DNA of 64,000 nucleotides from Moritella sp. JT01 (GTDB lineage Bacteria; Pseudomonadota; Gammaproteobacteria; Enterobacterales; Moritellaceae). Each line of letters starts with the position of its first letter. Positions within the stretch are counted from its first letter, which is position 1. Location of the stretch: NCBI RefSeq assembly GCF_001574435.1, contig NZ_LOCN01000019.1, positions 291,698 to 355,697 of the forward strand. Reading direction: 5' to 3'. The translations under genes were made by a program, and so were the position numbers. The notes beneath the pieces were generated by a model. That model worked only from the letters and a program-made list of their open reading frames with translations, was not told the origin of the DNA and ran no database searches. Below are positions 56,177 to 64,000 of the stretch, piece after piece.

Positions 56177-57034
56177 ATGATTTCCGGTCTTAAAGACATT
56201 ATTAACGAGTTTGATACCTTTATCTTGGATCAATGGGGCGTACTGCACAATGGCGGTGATGCGTTTCCAAGCGCGATTGAGACATTACAATTTTTAAAAC
56301 AGCATGGCAAAAAAGTCGTGATCTTGTCGAACAGTGGTAATAGCCACCATTTCTCTTATCAGCGTTTAACCGATTCGGGTATCAGCCGCGATCTGTATAT
56401 CGATGTACTGACATCCGGCGATCACATGCGTCACAATTTTAAGCAGGGTAAATTTGACCATCTCGGTAGTAAAGCGCTGACCTTTGCATTTGATGATAAT
56501 ACCAATGCGAATGTGCTAGAAGACTGTGGCTTAACTAGTGTGGGTATAGAAGACGCTACACTTATTATGTGTTACGGCGTTGGTCGTGGCAGTGTGGCGG
56601 AATACCAAGCTGACCTGGAAATAGCTTATGCGCGTGGACTAGAAATGGTAGTGAGTAATCCTGATCTGGTGGCAATGAATCCAAACGGTGAATTAAAACT
56701 CTGTCCAGGTTCGATTGCCAATGTTTACGTCTCCATGGGTGGCAAGGTGCATTGGCATGGTAAACCACAAGCCGAAGTCTATGATATGTGTCATACCTTA
56801 TTAGACGGTTGGGATAACGCGATTGCGGTAGGCGACAGTTTAGAGCATGACATCCGCGGCGCGAATACAGCAGGTATATCTAGTTTGTTTTTGACCACGG
56901 GTATTCATGCTGAAGATCTGACCGCTAAAATGGCAACGAAAGACGATGTGATTGTAGCGTCTGTGGTGGCTGATTTAAGTCGTGAATTTGATGTGATGCC
57001 AAGTCACTATATTGATTGGTTTCAAGTCAATTAA
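56177..57034 (+). CDS. HAD superfamily class IIA hydrolase (TIGR01459 type)
   Basis: 285 aa from MISGLKDIINEFDTF; the longer frame adds 25 residues without similarity. First HAD motif is FILDQWGVLHNG, in which the usual DxD reads D-Q-W, as in this subgroup; motif II VILSNSG, and motif IV VGDSLEHDIRGANTAG. NagD-like fold with a C2 cap. Phosphatase of unknown substrate. Stands alone. Confidence 0.88.
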   Translation: MISGLKDIINEFDTFILDQWGVLHNGGDAFPSAIETLQFLKQHGKKVVILSNSGNSHHFSYQRLTDSGISRDLYIDVLTSGDHMRHNFKQGKFDHLGSKALTFAFDDNTNANVLEDCGLTSVGIEDATLIMCYGVGRGSVAEYQADLEIAYARGLEMVVSNPDLVAMNPNGELKLCPGSIANVYVSMGGKVHWHGKPQAEVYDMCHTLLDGWDNAIAVGDSLEHDIRGANTAGISSLFLTTGIHAEDLTAKMATKDDVIVASVVADLSREFDVMPSHYIDWFQVN

Positions 57035-57090
57035 TTGTTATTGGATGTCTTTGCTGCGTAATGTCTATTGTAAGTAAGTCTGGCTATAAC

Positions 57091-57124
57091 GGGCATACCA
57101 TGATGGATATGCCCTCCTTTTCTT
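57091..57124 (+). terminator. Terminator after the HAD hydrolase gene
   Basis: GGGCATA (57091-57097) pairs with TATGCCC (57108-57114) and is followed by TCCTTTTCTT. It sits in the 112-nt gap between convergent genes. Confidence 0.75.
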
Positions 57125-57146
57125 ATATAGCCTAATTCAAATGGTC

Positions 57147-58415
57147 TTAATTTGTATGACCCCACATGTTAACTGATTCTGTTAAGCCTGCGCCAACGGT
57201 GGAGTCAGGAGTGATATAAACATGACTCGCTTTGTTGGCAACGGTTGCTTGACCGTTTGCCAGTGGCATTAAGATATCGTTAATGAAGGGGGTTAAGTAA
57301 TGGCTGTCGACTGGGTTTAAACCTGCTGCTTTCGGGAAATAGATCATGTTTTCGTTATGACGGCCCGACATAGTCGCGACTGGATCTTTTTCTCGTACCA
57401 TATTAATTACGTTGTTGTAACGCATTTTATTGGCAAACGCATGAATGTACTTTTCAATAATACGTGTTGCTGGTGATGAGAATACCCGTGTTAAAATGCC
57501 CGTTCTCACGCCTGTATCAATCGCGGTATACGCACCAAGTGAGTGACCAGTGAGTACCACGTTATAGGTCTTTGCTGCTGATGATGCTTTATAACCACGG
57601 GTTAACGACGCTATGTTAGCGGGGTATTGCGCTAGGATCTGTTGAGTAAACTGATATGCTTCAGCCTGCCAGTCTTCATCCGTTTCAGAGATATTTGCAA
57701 GCATGAGCTCGACATCTTGCATCACATCACTGCCACTGCTAGTACCTTTAAAGGAAATAATAATCTCTTCTTCTAGGTTTTTACTTGGCACTGCTGGTAC
57801 TTTAATCGCCACACCGTGAACACCGCTATCACCCGCATAAGTTGCAATAATATTCAGCTCGGCGCTATTGGCATCGATCATTAATTGCTTGAATGTTGCG
57901 TTGTCAGTAAATGAGAAAGAATCTGCTCCTTGCTCTGTGCTGTAGACATAACTTGATGCAAACGCATAACGCAGCATGTTGTTATACGCGACGGGTAAGT
58001 CGCTATTGTTGATTGCTAGCGCATCAGCTTCCGTCATGACAGGGTATTCATAACCGTAAGAATTGTTTGAAGCAAAATAAGTAATATTGCTAATAAACTC
58101 ATCGGAATACTTATTGACTAGCGTATTGCTACACATGCTGGCTAATACACTGTGTACTTGCTCAGAAGTGACTGGCACTGAATCAATGGCTTTCACGATA
58201 AAGTAGTTTTCGGTATCGGCATTATAACTATTGTCTTTCCAATAACCGTCAAGTTTCAAGTACTGGTTGTTAGGGTTGACTGCCCATGATTTTTTAATTA
58301 AATCTGAGCGCGATGCGAAACTGTCTTTCACACCATAGCATTGTAAATAAGTACTATCGAGGGCAAAACTGTTAAAACTAAGTGCAGATATTAGTAGCGT
58401 AAAAATAGTGCGCAT
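57147..58415 (-). CDS. Lipase class 3 family protein, exported
   Basis: 422 aa from MRTIFTLLISALSF, supported by GGAG 6 nt upstream; an earlier ATG adds four residues. Signal peptide of about 18 residues. The alpha/beta-hydrolase nucleophile elbow TGHSLGAYTA and the family block EEIIISFKGTSSGSDVMQD are clear. A late His in DSHYLTPF is a candidate catalytic residue. Likely secreted or periplasmic triacylglycerol or phospholipid esterase. Confidence 0.87.
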   Translation of the reverse strand: MRTIFTLLISALSFNSFALDSTYLQCYGVKDSFASRSDLIKKSWAVNPNNQYLKLDGYWKDNSYNADTENYFIVKAIDSVPVTSEQVHSVLASMCSNTLVNKYSDEFISNITYFASNNSYGYEYPVMTEADALAINNSDLPVAYNNMLRYAFASSYVYSTEQGADSFSFTDNATFKQLMIDANSAELNIIATYAGDSGVHGVAIKVPAVPSKNLEEEIIISFKGTSSGSDVMQDVELMLANISETDEDWQAEAYQFTQQILAQYPANIASLTRGYKASSAAKTYNVVLTGHSLGAYTAIDTGVRTGILTRVFSSPATRIIEKYIHAFANKMRYNNVINMVREKDPVATMSGRHNENMIYFPKAAGLNPVDSHYLTPFINDILMPLANGQATVANKASHVYITPDSTVGAGLTESVNMWGHTN

Positions 58416-58789
58416 TTGTAGCTCCAAGCATTATATATCGTAATCGAATAACTGTTATTGTGATTTCGAATGTTAATTAATTGTTGTTGGACTTGAAGGC
58501 TATCGCATTTATGTAATATTTTTTTCAGTCTAGATCTCATTTTTACTTAATATTACGCCATTTCGTGACACGTAGTTCCATTTGTGGTTGTTTTGTGATC
58601 GCTGCGTATGGTTGAGCTTACAGATGTTCGTAATGTTGTAAATTGGTGGGATATATGGACTTATCGTTATTAACAGTGAATTATGCCTATTTACGTTATA
58701 CATAACATATGAAAAATCATATATAAGGTAAAGTGAAGGTGTTTTGTTTTCTACGGCGTTGCTTTCTCTTTCTTGTTAATCAACGGTCA
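58416..58789. other. Intergenic region, no gene seen
   Basis: About 370 nt between two minus-strand genes. It carries the lipase promoter; no repeat or RNA is supported. Confidence 0.45.
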
Positions 58790-61318
58790 TTAGTCGGTAC
58801 AAATATTCTCAGTGTCCCATTCTGTTAATGGTTTAGGACGAGAATAATAAAAACCTTGTGCATAACGACAGCCCAGTTGTTTTAAATGTTGAGCTTGTTC
58901 GGCGGTTTCGACACCTTCGGCAACAATCTCAGCATTGAACTTACTGGTCATGGTGATAATAGCTGCAACGATAGCGGCATGGCTTTCACTGTCGAGCATT
59001 TGACTGACAAAGGAGCGATCAATCTTTAATGCATCAAACTGCAGTTGAGTGAGGTAGGCAAGCGAGGAATAACCGGTACCAAAATCATCAATCGCAATGT
59101 GTATGCCTAAACTGCGTAATTGACCAAGCAGCTGATTGGTGAGTAATGGCTGGCTGACTAACCGCGACTCAGTGATCTCGAGTGTTAAATTGGCGGCGGG
59201 CAGTTGAGTGATCGCCAAGATCTCTTTTACTGTTGATATATAATCAGGGTGCAGCAATTCACACACAGACATATTCACGTGTAACGCAAAGTTTGCTGGC
59301 CAGTGACCACGCTCTATTTGTAATTTAGTATCTGAACATGCCTGTAATAAAATCTGTTTGCCTATGTCGACAATCATTCCTGTGTCTTCTGCTACAGGGA
59401 TGAAGTCTAGCGGTGATACGATGCCTCGAATTGGACTGTGCCATCGCACCAAAGCTTCTGCACCTGCTATTGTGTCGTTGGTTAAATCAATCACTGGCTG
59501 GTAGTACACGGCAAATTCATTATTGGTGATCGCACGTTGTAAATCTGTAGTTAACCGGGTTTTATCTTGCGAGGCGGTGATCATGTAATCTTGATAGTGA
59601 CAACGCTGTACTTGTTCTTGTTTCACTGCATACGTCAATGCCAGACTTGAATTGCGTAACCATACATCCATGTCTATGTCGTGGAACTTACCACTCATTA
59701 TGCCTGCGTTAGCGCCCACTAATACCTCTGTACCATTAATCGTGAAGGGGCGGTTAAAGTCGGTTAATAGACTTTCGGCAAACGCATGGCTGTGCTCGAG
59801 ATCTTGGTAGTTCGGGGTAAATACAGCAAAAGTATCTTTATCAATACGGCTAATTGTCACGTTGTCAGCCTGGTTTTGTTGTAAACGTGCGGCGATAGTA
59901 ACAAGCAACTGATCACTCTTGTTTTGGCCTAAGCTGTTATTGGTATGACGAAATGAACGTAGCCCCAGCAAGACAAGGATACCTTGTTGTTGCGCAATTG
60001 GATTATTCAACTTTTCAACAAAACCATCACGACTTAATAAGCCGGTAAGGCTGTCAAACAGTAACTGTTTGCGTAATGTAGTAAATGAGCTTTCTAAACG
60101 AGATGACATAGATTTGAAGGCAGAAATAAGTTGAGTCGTTTCATGGAGTTTGATGTCTTCTCTAATCGTTACATCCCAGTTATTATGATCAAGTTGCTGT
60201 GATATTGCGGCAATATCCATAATGGGTTGGGTGATAATACGCAGTAAATATAACCCCATTAATAGGCCAAAAAAGGCCAGTGCCAGTGCGGCGATTAAAC
60301 CTAAGCGTTGTTGACTCGGTAGCCCATCTAGTAATACATTTTCTGGTAAAGTAACGATAATAAACCATTGTAAATTATTGTTGCTGTAAGCGGTAATACG
60401 ACTAAAGTAACGAATACCATTTTGGTCAAATTCAAACGTCGCTGGCGCATGTTTATTCTGCAATTGTCTATTGGCAATATATAGAGCATTAGCGGCAATA
60501 AGGTCATTGTTACTTTCTTTTGCTTGGATGCGGTTATTATCATTATCTGTTAACGATGCTTTTAGTGAGCTAGCAATGAGTTTATTTTGATTATCGGTGA
60601 TGTAAGTGATGCCTTTGAAATGGCGGTTTTCAGGTTCTATAAAATGAGACAAATGGCGAAGATTGATGTCAGTAGCAACGATACCAACTAATGTGCCGTC
60701 ATTTATTACTGGTGAAATACTGGAAATGGTAAAGGTATTTTTTTCATCTACGTTACTGTATATCTTCGCCCATCCTGCGGCTTTTTCTTTTGCGAAGGGC
60801 GCGTACCATGGTCGAATTGTTGGGTCGTAATGACTGATACTATAATCGACAATATCATCACTGCTTTCTCCATGATAAAACTCTAGCTCATAGTTAGTAC
60901 GCTTATCTTGTAAAATTAACGAAACATCTTGATCTTCGTTTTTACGAAATCCGACATAATCTTTATTTTCACTGCCAAATGAGATGGTACTGATTTGTTT
61001 TTGTTGATAGTAGATATCGCTGATAGCAGAGTGTAGATAATCTTCTATTTTGGTTAGATCTGATGCTTGGTAGAGTTGATTACGTTGAATATTGTCTGCG
61101 ATAGCGAGCGTTGTGTTGAAAGGCTGTTCTAAAAAATGATCGAGATTAGTTTTAATATTTTCTGAGTATGAATTTAGCAGTTTAGCGCTAATCTTTGACT
61201 GCATTCTTTCGTAACTGTTATTTTGAACAAGGGTTATGATGGCGACTGTCAGTAAAAGCAATAATGTGAACGGTAGCATGACCGCACTACGGAGAGTGTG
61301 AAGTTTTGGTTTCATCAT
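58790..61318 (-). CDS. Cache-HAMP-GGDEF(degenerate)-EAL cyclic-di-GMP phosphodiesterase
   Basis: 842 aa. TM1 about 13-30, periplasmic dCache (about 40-325, with HYDPTIRPWYAPFAKE), TM2 about 335-358, HAMP. The GGDEF domain (about 415-560) reads DKDTF where the active motif should be, so it cannot make c-di-GMP. The EAL domain (about 580-830) keeps EALVRW, the LEITESRL and DDFGTGYSSL motifs, KIDRSFV and EGVETAEQ. Predicted sensor-controlled c-di-GMP hydrolysis at the inner membrane. Confidence 0.93.
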   Translation of the reverse strand: MMKPKLHTLRSAVMLPFTLLLLLTVAIITLVQNNSYERMQSKISAKLLNSYSENIKTNLDHFLEQPFNTTLAIADNIQRNQLYQASDLTKIEDYLHSAISDIYYQQKQISTISFGSENKDYVGFRKNEDQDVSLILQDKRTNYELEFYHGESSDDIVDYSISHYDPTIRPWYAPFAKEKAAGWAKIYSNVDEKNTFTISSISPVINDGTLVGIVATDINLRHLSHFIEPENRHFKGITYITDNQNKLIASSLKASLTDNDNNRIQAKESNNDLIAANALYIANRQLQNKHAPATFEFDQNGIRYFSRITAYSNNNLQWFIIVTLPENVLLDGLPSQQRLGLIAALALAFFGLLMGLYLLRIITQPIMDIAAISQQLDHNNWDVTIREDIKLHETTQLISAFKSMSSRLESSFTTLRKQLLFDSLTGLLSRDGFVEKLNNPIAQQQGILVLLGLRSFRHTNNSLGQNKSDQLLVTIAARLQQNQADNVTISRIDKDTFAVFTPNYQDLEHSHAFAESLLTDFNRPFTINGTEVLVGANAGIMSGKFHDIDMDVWLRNSSLALTYAVKQEQVQRCHYQDYMITASQDKTRLTTDLQRAITNNEFAVYYQPVIDLTNDTIAGAEALVRWHSPIRGIVSPLDFIPVAEDTGMIVDIGKQILLQACSDTKLQIERGHWPANFALHVNMSVCELLHPDYISTVKEILAITQLPAANLTLEITESRLVSQPLLTNQLLGQLRSLGIHIAIDDFGTGYSSLAYLTQLQFDALKIDRSFVSQMLDSESHAAIVAAIITMTSKFNAEIVAEGVETAEQAQHLKQLGCRYAQGFYYSRPKPLTEWDTENICTD

Positions 61319-61552
61319 GACTGTATCGTGAGATCATTATGCCGCTTAATATTAGGTTCATAATTACTTATTTTTTGATGTTATGCAAAGTTTCAGATTT
61401 ATAGTTAGAGACTCATCACAAAACTGATAATTATCATCACGGAACGGTAATAGGTTTAACTCATCGGTATGAAACCTATTTGACAACTATTTATGTTTTT
61501 ATTTTGACTTAAGTGCGCTTATTGCGGCTTGAATTAGCGCACTTAGTAGAGG

Positions 61553-61969
61553 TTAATATCGATTTCTTAAATTGGGTACATCAGTATTATATTGTACAAA
61601 CTCAACTTCGTATCCATTGGGGTCGAGGAAGTAAATATTTTGGCGATATTCATCGTCCATCCCATCTTTTGCAATGCTAAAACCAGCATCTGAGAGGCGT
61701 TTTATAACACCGGTAATATCATCGGTGACATAGGCAAAATGCGCAAGGCCGACTTGGTGCCCTGCTAAGTCGCGGTTTTCACCAACACCGTTATCACCAA
61801 ACGCCAAATATTGATAATCATCACCAAAATGGACCCAGTTTCTTGGTTTGCCAGACCATTCACCTTTGTCTCCACCCCGTATTGACCAATGTGGAAATGC
61901 GGCGCGATAAAATGTTAATGTTTCTTCGATGTCGCGTACGATTAAATTCACATGCTCAAGATGTATCAT
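61553..61969 (-). CDS. VOC family (glyoxalase/dioxygenase fold) protein
   Basis: 138 aa with two beta-alpha-beta-beta-beta modules. Candidate metal ligands are His5 (LEHVNLIVRD), His in LAHFAYVTDD and Glu in YEVEFVQY. Glyoxalase, bleomycin-resistance or dioxygenase-like activity is possible, none can be named. AAAAGGA ribosome binding site. Second gene after the FMN-reductase-like gene, divergent SufR-like regulator upstream. Confidence 0.88.
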   Translation of the reverse strand: MIHLEHVNLIVRDIEETLTFYRAAFPHWSIRGGDKGEWSGKPRNWVHFGDDYQYLAFGDNGVGENRDLAGHQVGLAHFAYVTDDITGVIKRLSDAGFSIAKDGMDDEYRQNIYFLDPNGYEVEFVQYNTDVPNLRNRY

Positions 61970-61983
61970 AATAATATCCTTTT

Positions 61984-62013
61984 ATTGTTGTTATAAATAT
62001 TGTTGTTATAAAT
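61984..62013. repeat. 15-bp perfect tandem duplication
   Basis: ATTGTTGTTATAAAT occurs twice in direct succession in the 52-nt gap between the FMN-reductase stop and the VOC start. Confidence 0.8.
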
Positions 62014-62021
62014 ATTTGTGC

Positions 62022-62639
62022 CTACATTGCGTAACTGTATTTTTCTTGCTGGGAATAAGGTTGCTGTTGTTGTAACTGACGAACTTGTCCTAATGCATGG
62101 CCGTATTGATGTAATGTATGCAAGCTGTAACGAATACGGTGTCTAATACTGTGGTCGCGTTCGCTGAGTTGCGGATCATCCGTGCCTGCATTTAATACAT
62201 CGCCGACATTACGAATGATTAAGTGATCTGGTATCGCCACTAACTTATTATTTTTACAGCCATTCATTCTTAATTCTGCAATCGGGTATGCACCACTAAT
62301 ACCGCTAACGACAGACACTAACAATGCAGGCTTATGCGCAGTGTCATCCTTTGCGCACATCATTAAAAAGTTCTTCAATATCGGCGTTGCCATACCTTCC
62401 CATTCTGGGGTGATAAGCACGAATGCATCGGCTTGCATTAACGCTTCACTGATCAATGGCCAATCACAACCTGGTGCTGATTTGCTTTCATCATCACCAT
62501 CCCAAAAGGGTAGTTGGTATTTACACAGTTCGATATGTTGAACGGTTTTAAATTGGTTTGCTGCGCTGGCGATATAAGCCGCTACTTTTGCACTTTCTGA
62601 ATTGTTTCTTTGACTGCCACTGACGATAACTAATTTCAT
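62022..62639 (-). CDS. NADPH-dependent FMN reductase-like flavoprotein
   Basis: 205 aa, paralogue of the product of 21009-21602. FMN loop SGSQRNNSES at residues 7-16 and EWEGMATPILKNFLMM in the middle are shared. Flavodoxin-like quinone/chromate/azo reductase family; cytoplasmic. First gene of a two-gene unit with a VOC protein and divergent from a cysteine-cluster regulator with two operators between them. Confidence 0.87.
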   Translation of the reverse strand: MKLVIVSGSQRNNSESAKVAAYIASAANQFKTVQHIELCKYQLPFWDGDDESKSAPGCDWPLISEALMQADAFVLITPEWEGMATPILKNFLMMCAKDDTAHKPALLVSVVSGISGAYPIAELRMNGCKNNKLVAIPDHLIIRNVGDVLNAGTDDPQLSERDHSIRHRIRYSLHTLHQYGHALGQVRQLQQQQPYSQQEKYSYAM

Positions 62640-62669
62640 ATTAAGTAACCATTTTGTTTGTTAGTTGTT

Positions 62670-62691
62670 AAGTAAAGTAAACGCTTTACTT
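62670..62691. promoter_or_regulatory. Operator 1 of the divergent SufR-like regulator
   Basis: AAGTAAA-N8-TTTACTT, within a longer near-palindrome (TTAAGTAAAG at 62668-62677 with CTTTACTTAA at 62684-62693). Located 31-52 nt upstream of the FMN-reductase start. Confidence 0.72.
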
Positions 62692-62718
62692 AAGTTTGTA
62701 AAGGTTGAAACTGAAATA

Positions 62719-62740
62719 AAGTAAATAAAAAAGTTTACTT
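62719..62740. promoter_or_regulatory. Operator 2 of the divergent SufR-like regulator
   Basis: AAGTAAA-N8-TTTACTT, the same half-sites and spacer as operator 1, 49 nt further on. Such a repeated, identically spaced motif between divergent genes points to one dimeric regulator. Confidence 0.7.
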
Positions 62741-62825
62741 AATATTTGTATCGGTAATAATACTAAGCATAAAAGCATCTGAAGGCACGCCGAATGTGTC
62801 TGTAGTCAGGTAACGCGGAGTCAAA

Positions 62826-63458
62826 ATGAAAGAAAAGACCAGTGAGAAAATTCTTAGCCTATTAAAGGTTGAAGGGGCATTAACTGCCAAGGTGCTTGCC
62901 AGTGAATTAGGGTTAACGACCATGGGCGTGCGCCAACATTTGCAAGCATTGGAAGATGAAGGCGATATTAGCTTTGAAGATAAAAAGGCTGTGCGAGGAC
63001 GGCCAACCCGGTATTGGTCACTGACAACGCAGAGTAATAGCCATTTCTCAGATCGGCATGAAGAATTGACTATACAGCTTATCGATTCAGTTAAAGTAAT
63101 TTTTGGTGATGAAGGGCTTGAGCAACTTATTGCACATCGAGAACAAGCGTCATTGGCGCTTTATAGTGACAGGTTGGCGAGCAAAGTTGATTTGCTGGGT
63201 AAACTGGAAGCGTTAGCTGAGTTACGTAGTGAAGAAGGGTATATGGCGACAGTTGTTGTTGATGACAAGGCGGTTTATTGGTTGATGGAAAACCATTGTC
63301 CTATTTGTGCCGCAGCATCGAAATGTCTAAATTTTTGCCGTTCAGAATTGAATTTATTTCAAACGTTGTTAGCACCGTATGCAACGGTCGAGCGCGAAGA
63401 GCATATTGTCGAAGGGGCAAGACGTTGTGCCTATAAAGTGACAGCGATCAAGGTTTAA
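62826..63458 (+). CDS. SufR-like winged-helix regulator with cysteine cluster
   Basis: 210 aa. N-terminal winged helix-turn-helix (LKVEGALTAKVLASELGLTT and VRQHLQALEDEG, about residues 10-45; RGRPTRYW wing). The C-terminal half has Cys158, Cys161, Cys167, Cys171 and Cys201, in the CPIC-x5-C-x3-C style of SufR-family iron-sulphur regulators. It probably binds a cluster or senses thiol stress. Divergent from the FMN-reductase/VOC pair rather than suf genes, none of which occur here. ATG at 62826, with ACGCGGAG 9 nt upstream. Confidence 0.83.
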   Translation: MKEKTSEKILSLLKVEGALTAKVLASELGLTTMGVRQHLQALEDEGDISFEDKKAVRGRPTRYWSLTTQSNSHFSDRHEELTIQLIDSVKVIFGDEGLEQLIAHREQASLALYSDRLASKVDLLGKLEALAELRSEEGYMATVVVDDKAVYWLMENHCPICAAASKCLNFCRSELNLFQTLLAPYATVEREEHIVEGARRCAYKVTAIKV

Positions 63459-63476
63459 ATAAAGTGTTAAGAGAAG

Positions 63477-63523
63477 AATCATAACAACCCGCGCTATCGT
63501 CATCGCTGCGGATTGTTATGATT
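63477..63523. terminator. Bidirectional terminator between convergent genes
   Basis: AATCATAACAA (63477-63487) pairs with TTGTTATGATT (63513-63523), with an inner CCGC/GCGG step. It lies 18 nt past the regulator stop and 34 nt past the rsuA stop on the other strand. Confidence 0.75.
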
Positions 63524-63557
63524 TACATGACCGTTCTAGTCTAGATGGACGTACAGA

Positions 63558-64000
63558 TTAGATGCTTGCAGCTTCTTCGTCTGTTAAGAAACGCCATTCA
63601 CCTAATTCTAGTGCTGGGTCTAGTACGATCGAACCGATCTGTTCGCGATGTAAACCAACAACGCTATTGCCTTGACTAGCAAACATACGCTTAACTTGAT
63701 GATATTTGCCTTCTTGGATCGTAAGCAGTACTTCTTTTTCGCTTAAGATCTCTAATTTCGCAGGTAGACAAGGTTTGTCTTCGCTACGCAGATGGATACC
63801 GGCTTCGAAATCAGCCACTGCTGTTGGTGCAATTGGCTCTGCAAGTTGTACGCGGTAGAGTTTGCTGCACTCACGCTTAGGTGATGTAACACGGTGTGAC
63901 CATTGGCCATCATCGGTGATCAAGACTAAACCTGTGGTATCAACATCAAGGCGACCGGCGATGTGCAACTCGTCACGCTTGTCTGCTTCGATCAAGCTGA
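63558..64000 (-). CDS. rsuA: 16S rRNA pseudouridine(516) synthase RsuA, C-terminal part
   Basis: 147 codons, open at the right edge; the frame continues without a start, so the N-terminal S4 domain lies outside. Catalytic block HIAGRLDVDTTGLVLITDDG (Asp in GRLD) and the later RVTSPKRECSKLYRV match RsuA. Modifies U516 of 16S rRNA. Paralogues RluB/E/F are possible, but the GRLDVDTTGL form and the short C-terminus favour RsuA. Confidence 0.85.
   Translation of the reverse strand, partial: SLIEADKRDELHIAGRLDVDTTGLVLITDDGQWSHRVTSPKRECSKLYRVQLAEPIAPTAVADFEAGIHLRSEDKPCLPAKLEILSEKEVLLTIQEGKYHQVKRMFASQGNSVVGLHREQIGSIVLDPALELGEWRFLTDEEAASI

Overview
The window reads as chromosomal DNA of a marine gammaproteobacterium, most like Moritella or a close relative in the Alteromonadales. 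The evidence is an AT-leaning composition, the gene families (KtrAB, TAXI-type TRAP transporter, OMPLA, phasin, delta carbonic anhydrase, many chemotaxis and sensor proteins) and the sequence style. This is recognition by eye; no database was searched. I see no prophage, intact transposase, CRISPR array, rRNA or tRNA gene. The first 14 bases are a G homopolymer that looks like a contig-end artefact. The last gene (rsuA) runs off the right end.

Layout. 0.1-2.3 kb: xanthine-type phosphoribosyltransferase and purine permease behind a promoter and a purine riboswitch. 2.6-3.7 kb: a phasin and a small unknown protein. 3.8-8.2 kb: an RND efflux pump with its adaptor. 8.3-9.1 kb: gene debris. 9.1-10.5 kb: an orphan lipoprotein. 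10.7-14.6 kb: a KdpD/KdpE-like two-component system in line with ktrA-ktrB potassium uptake. 14.8-16.5 kb: DUF2975/XRE/membrane trio. 16.6-17.7 kb: LysE exporter opposite an Lrp-type regulator. 18.3-21.6 kb: patatin, then MarR opposite a DMT transporter and an FMN-reductase-like enzyme. 22.3-28.8 kb: two chemoreceptors around a tandem of thiol peroxidases with an FNR box. 29.2-38.5 kb: accessory stretch with an M16 peptidase lipoprotein, delta carbonic anhydrase, PEP-CTERM protein, AraC/cupin pair, small lipoproteins, and a collapsed second copy of the carbonic anhydrase locus. 38.8-46.1 kb: guaC, a citrulline/arginine-to-proline type cluster (ocd, TetR, DDAH-like, ctlX), dapE and an ArsC-like gene. 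46.4-56.0 kb: a sigma-54 regulatory unit. 56.2-61.3 kb: HAD hydrolase, lipase, EAL protein. 61.5-63.5 kb: VOC and FMN-reductase genes opposite a SufR-like cysteine-cluster regulator.

The most coherent functional unit is at 46.4-56.0 kb. A sigma-54 activator, a TAXI SBP, a fused TRAP permease, L-2-hydroxyglutarate oxidase and a DctB-like kinase lie together, and a textbook -24/-12 promoter sits just ahead of the transporter. I infer regulated uptake and oxidation of L-2-hydroxyglutarate or a related acid. Other units with visible control sites are the riboswitch operon, the MarR operators at 20.0 kb, the FNR box at 24.35 kb and paired operators at 62.7 kb.
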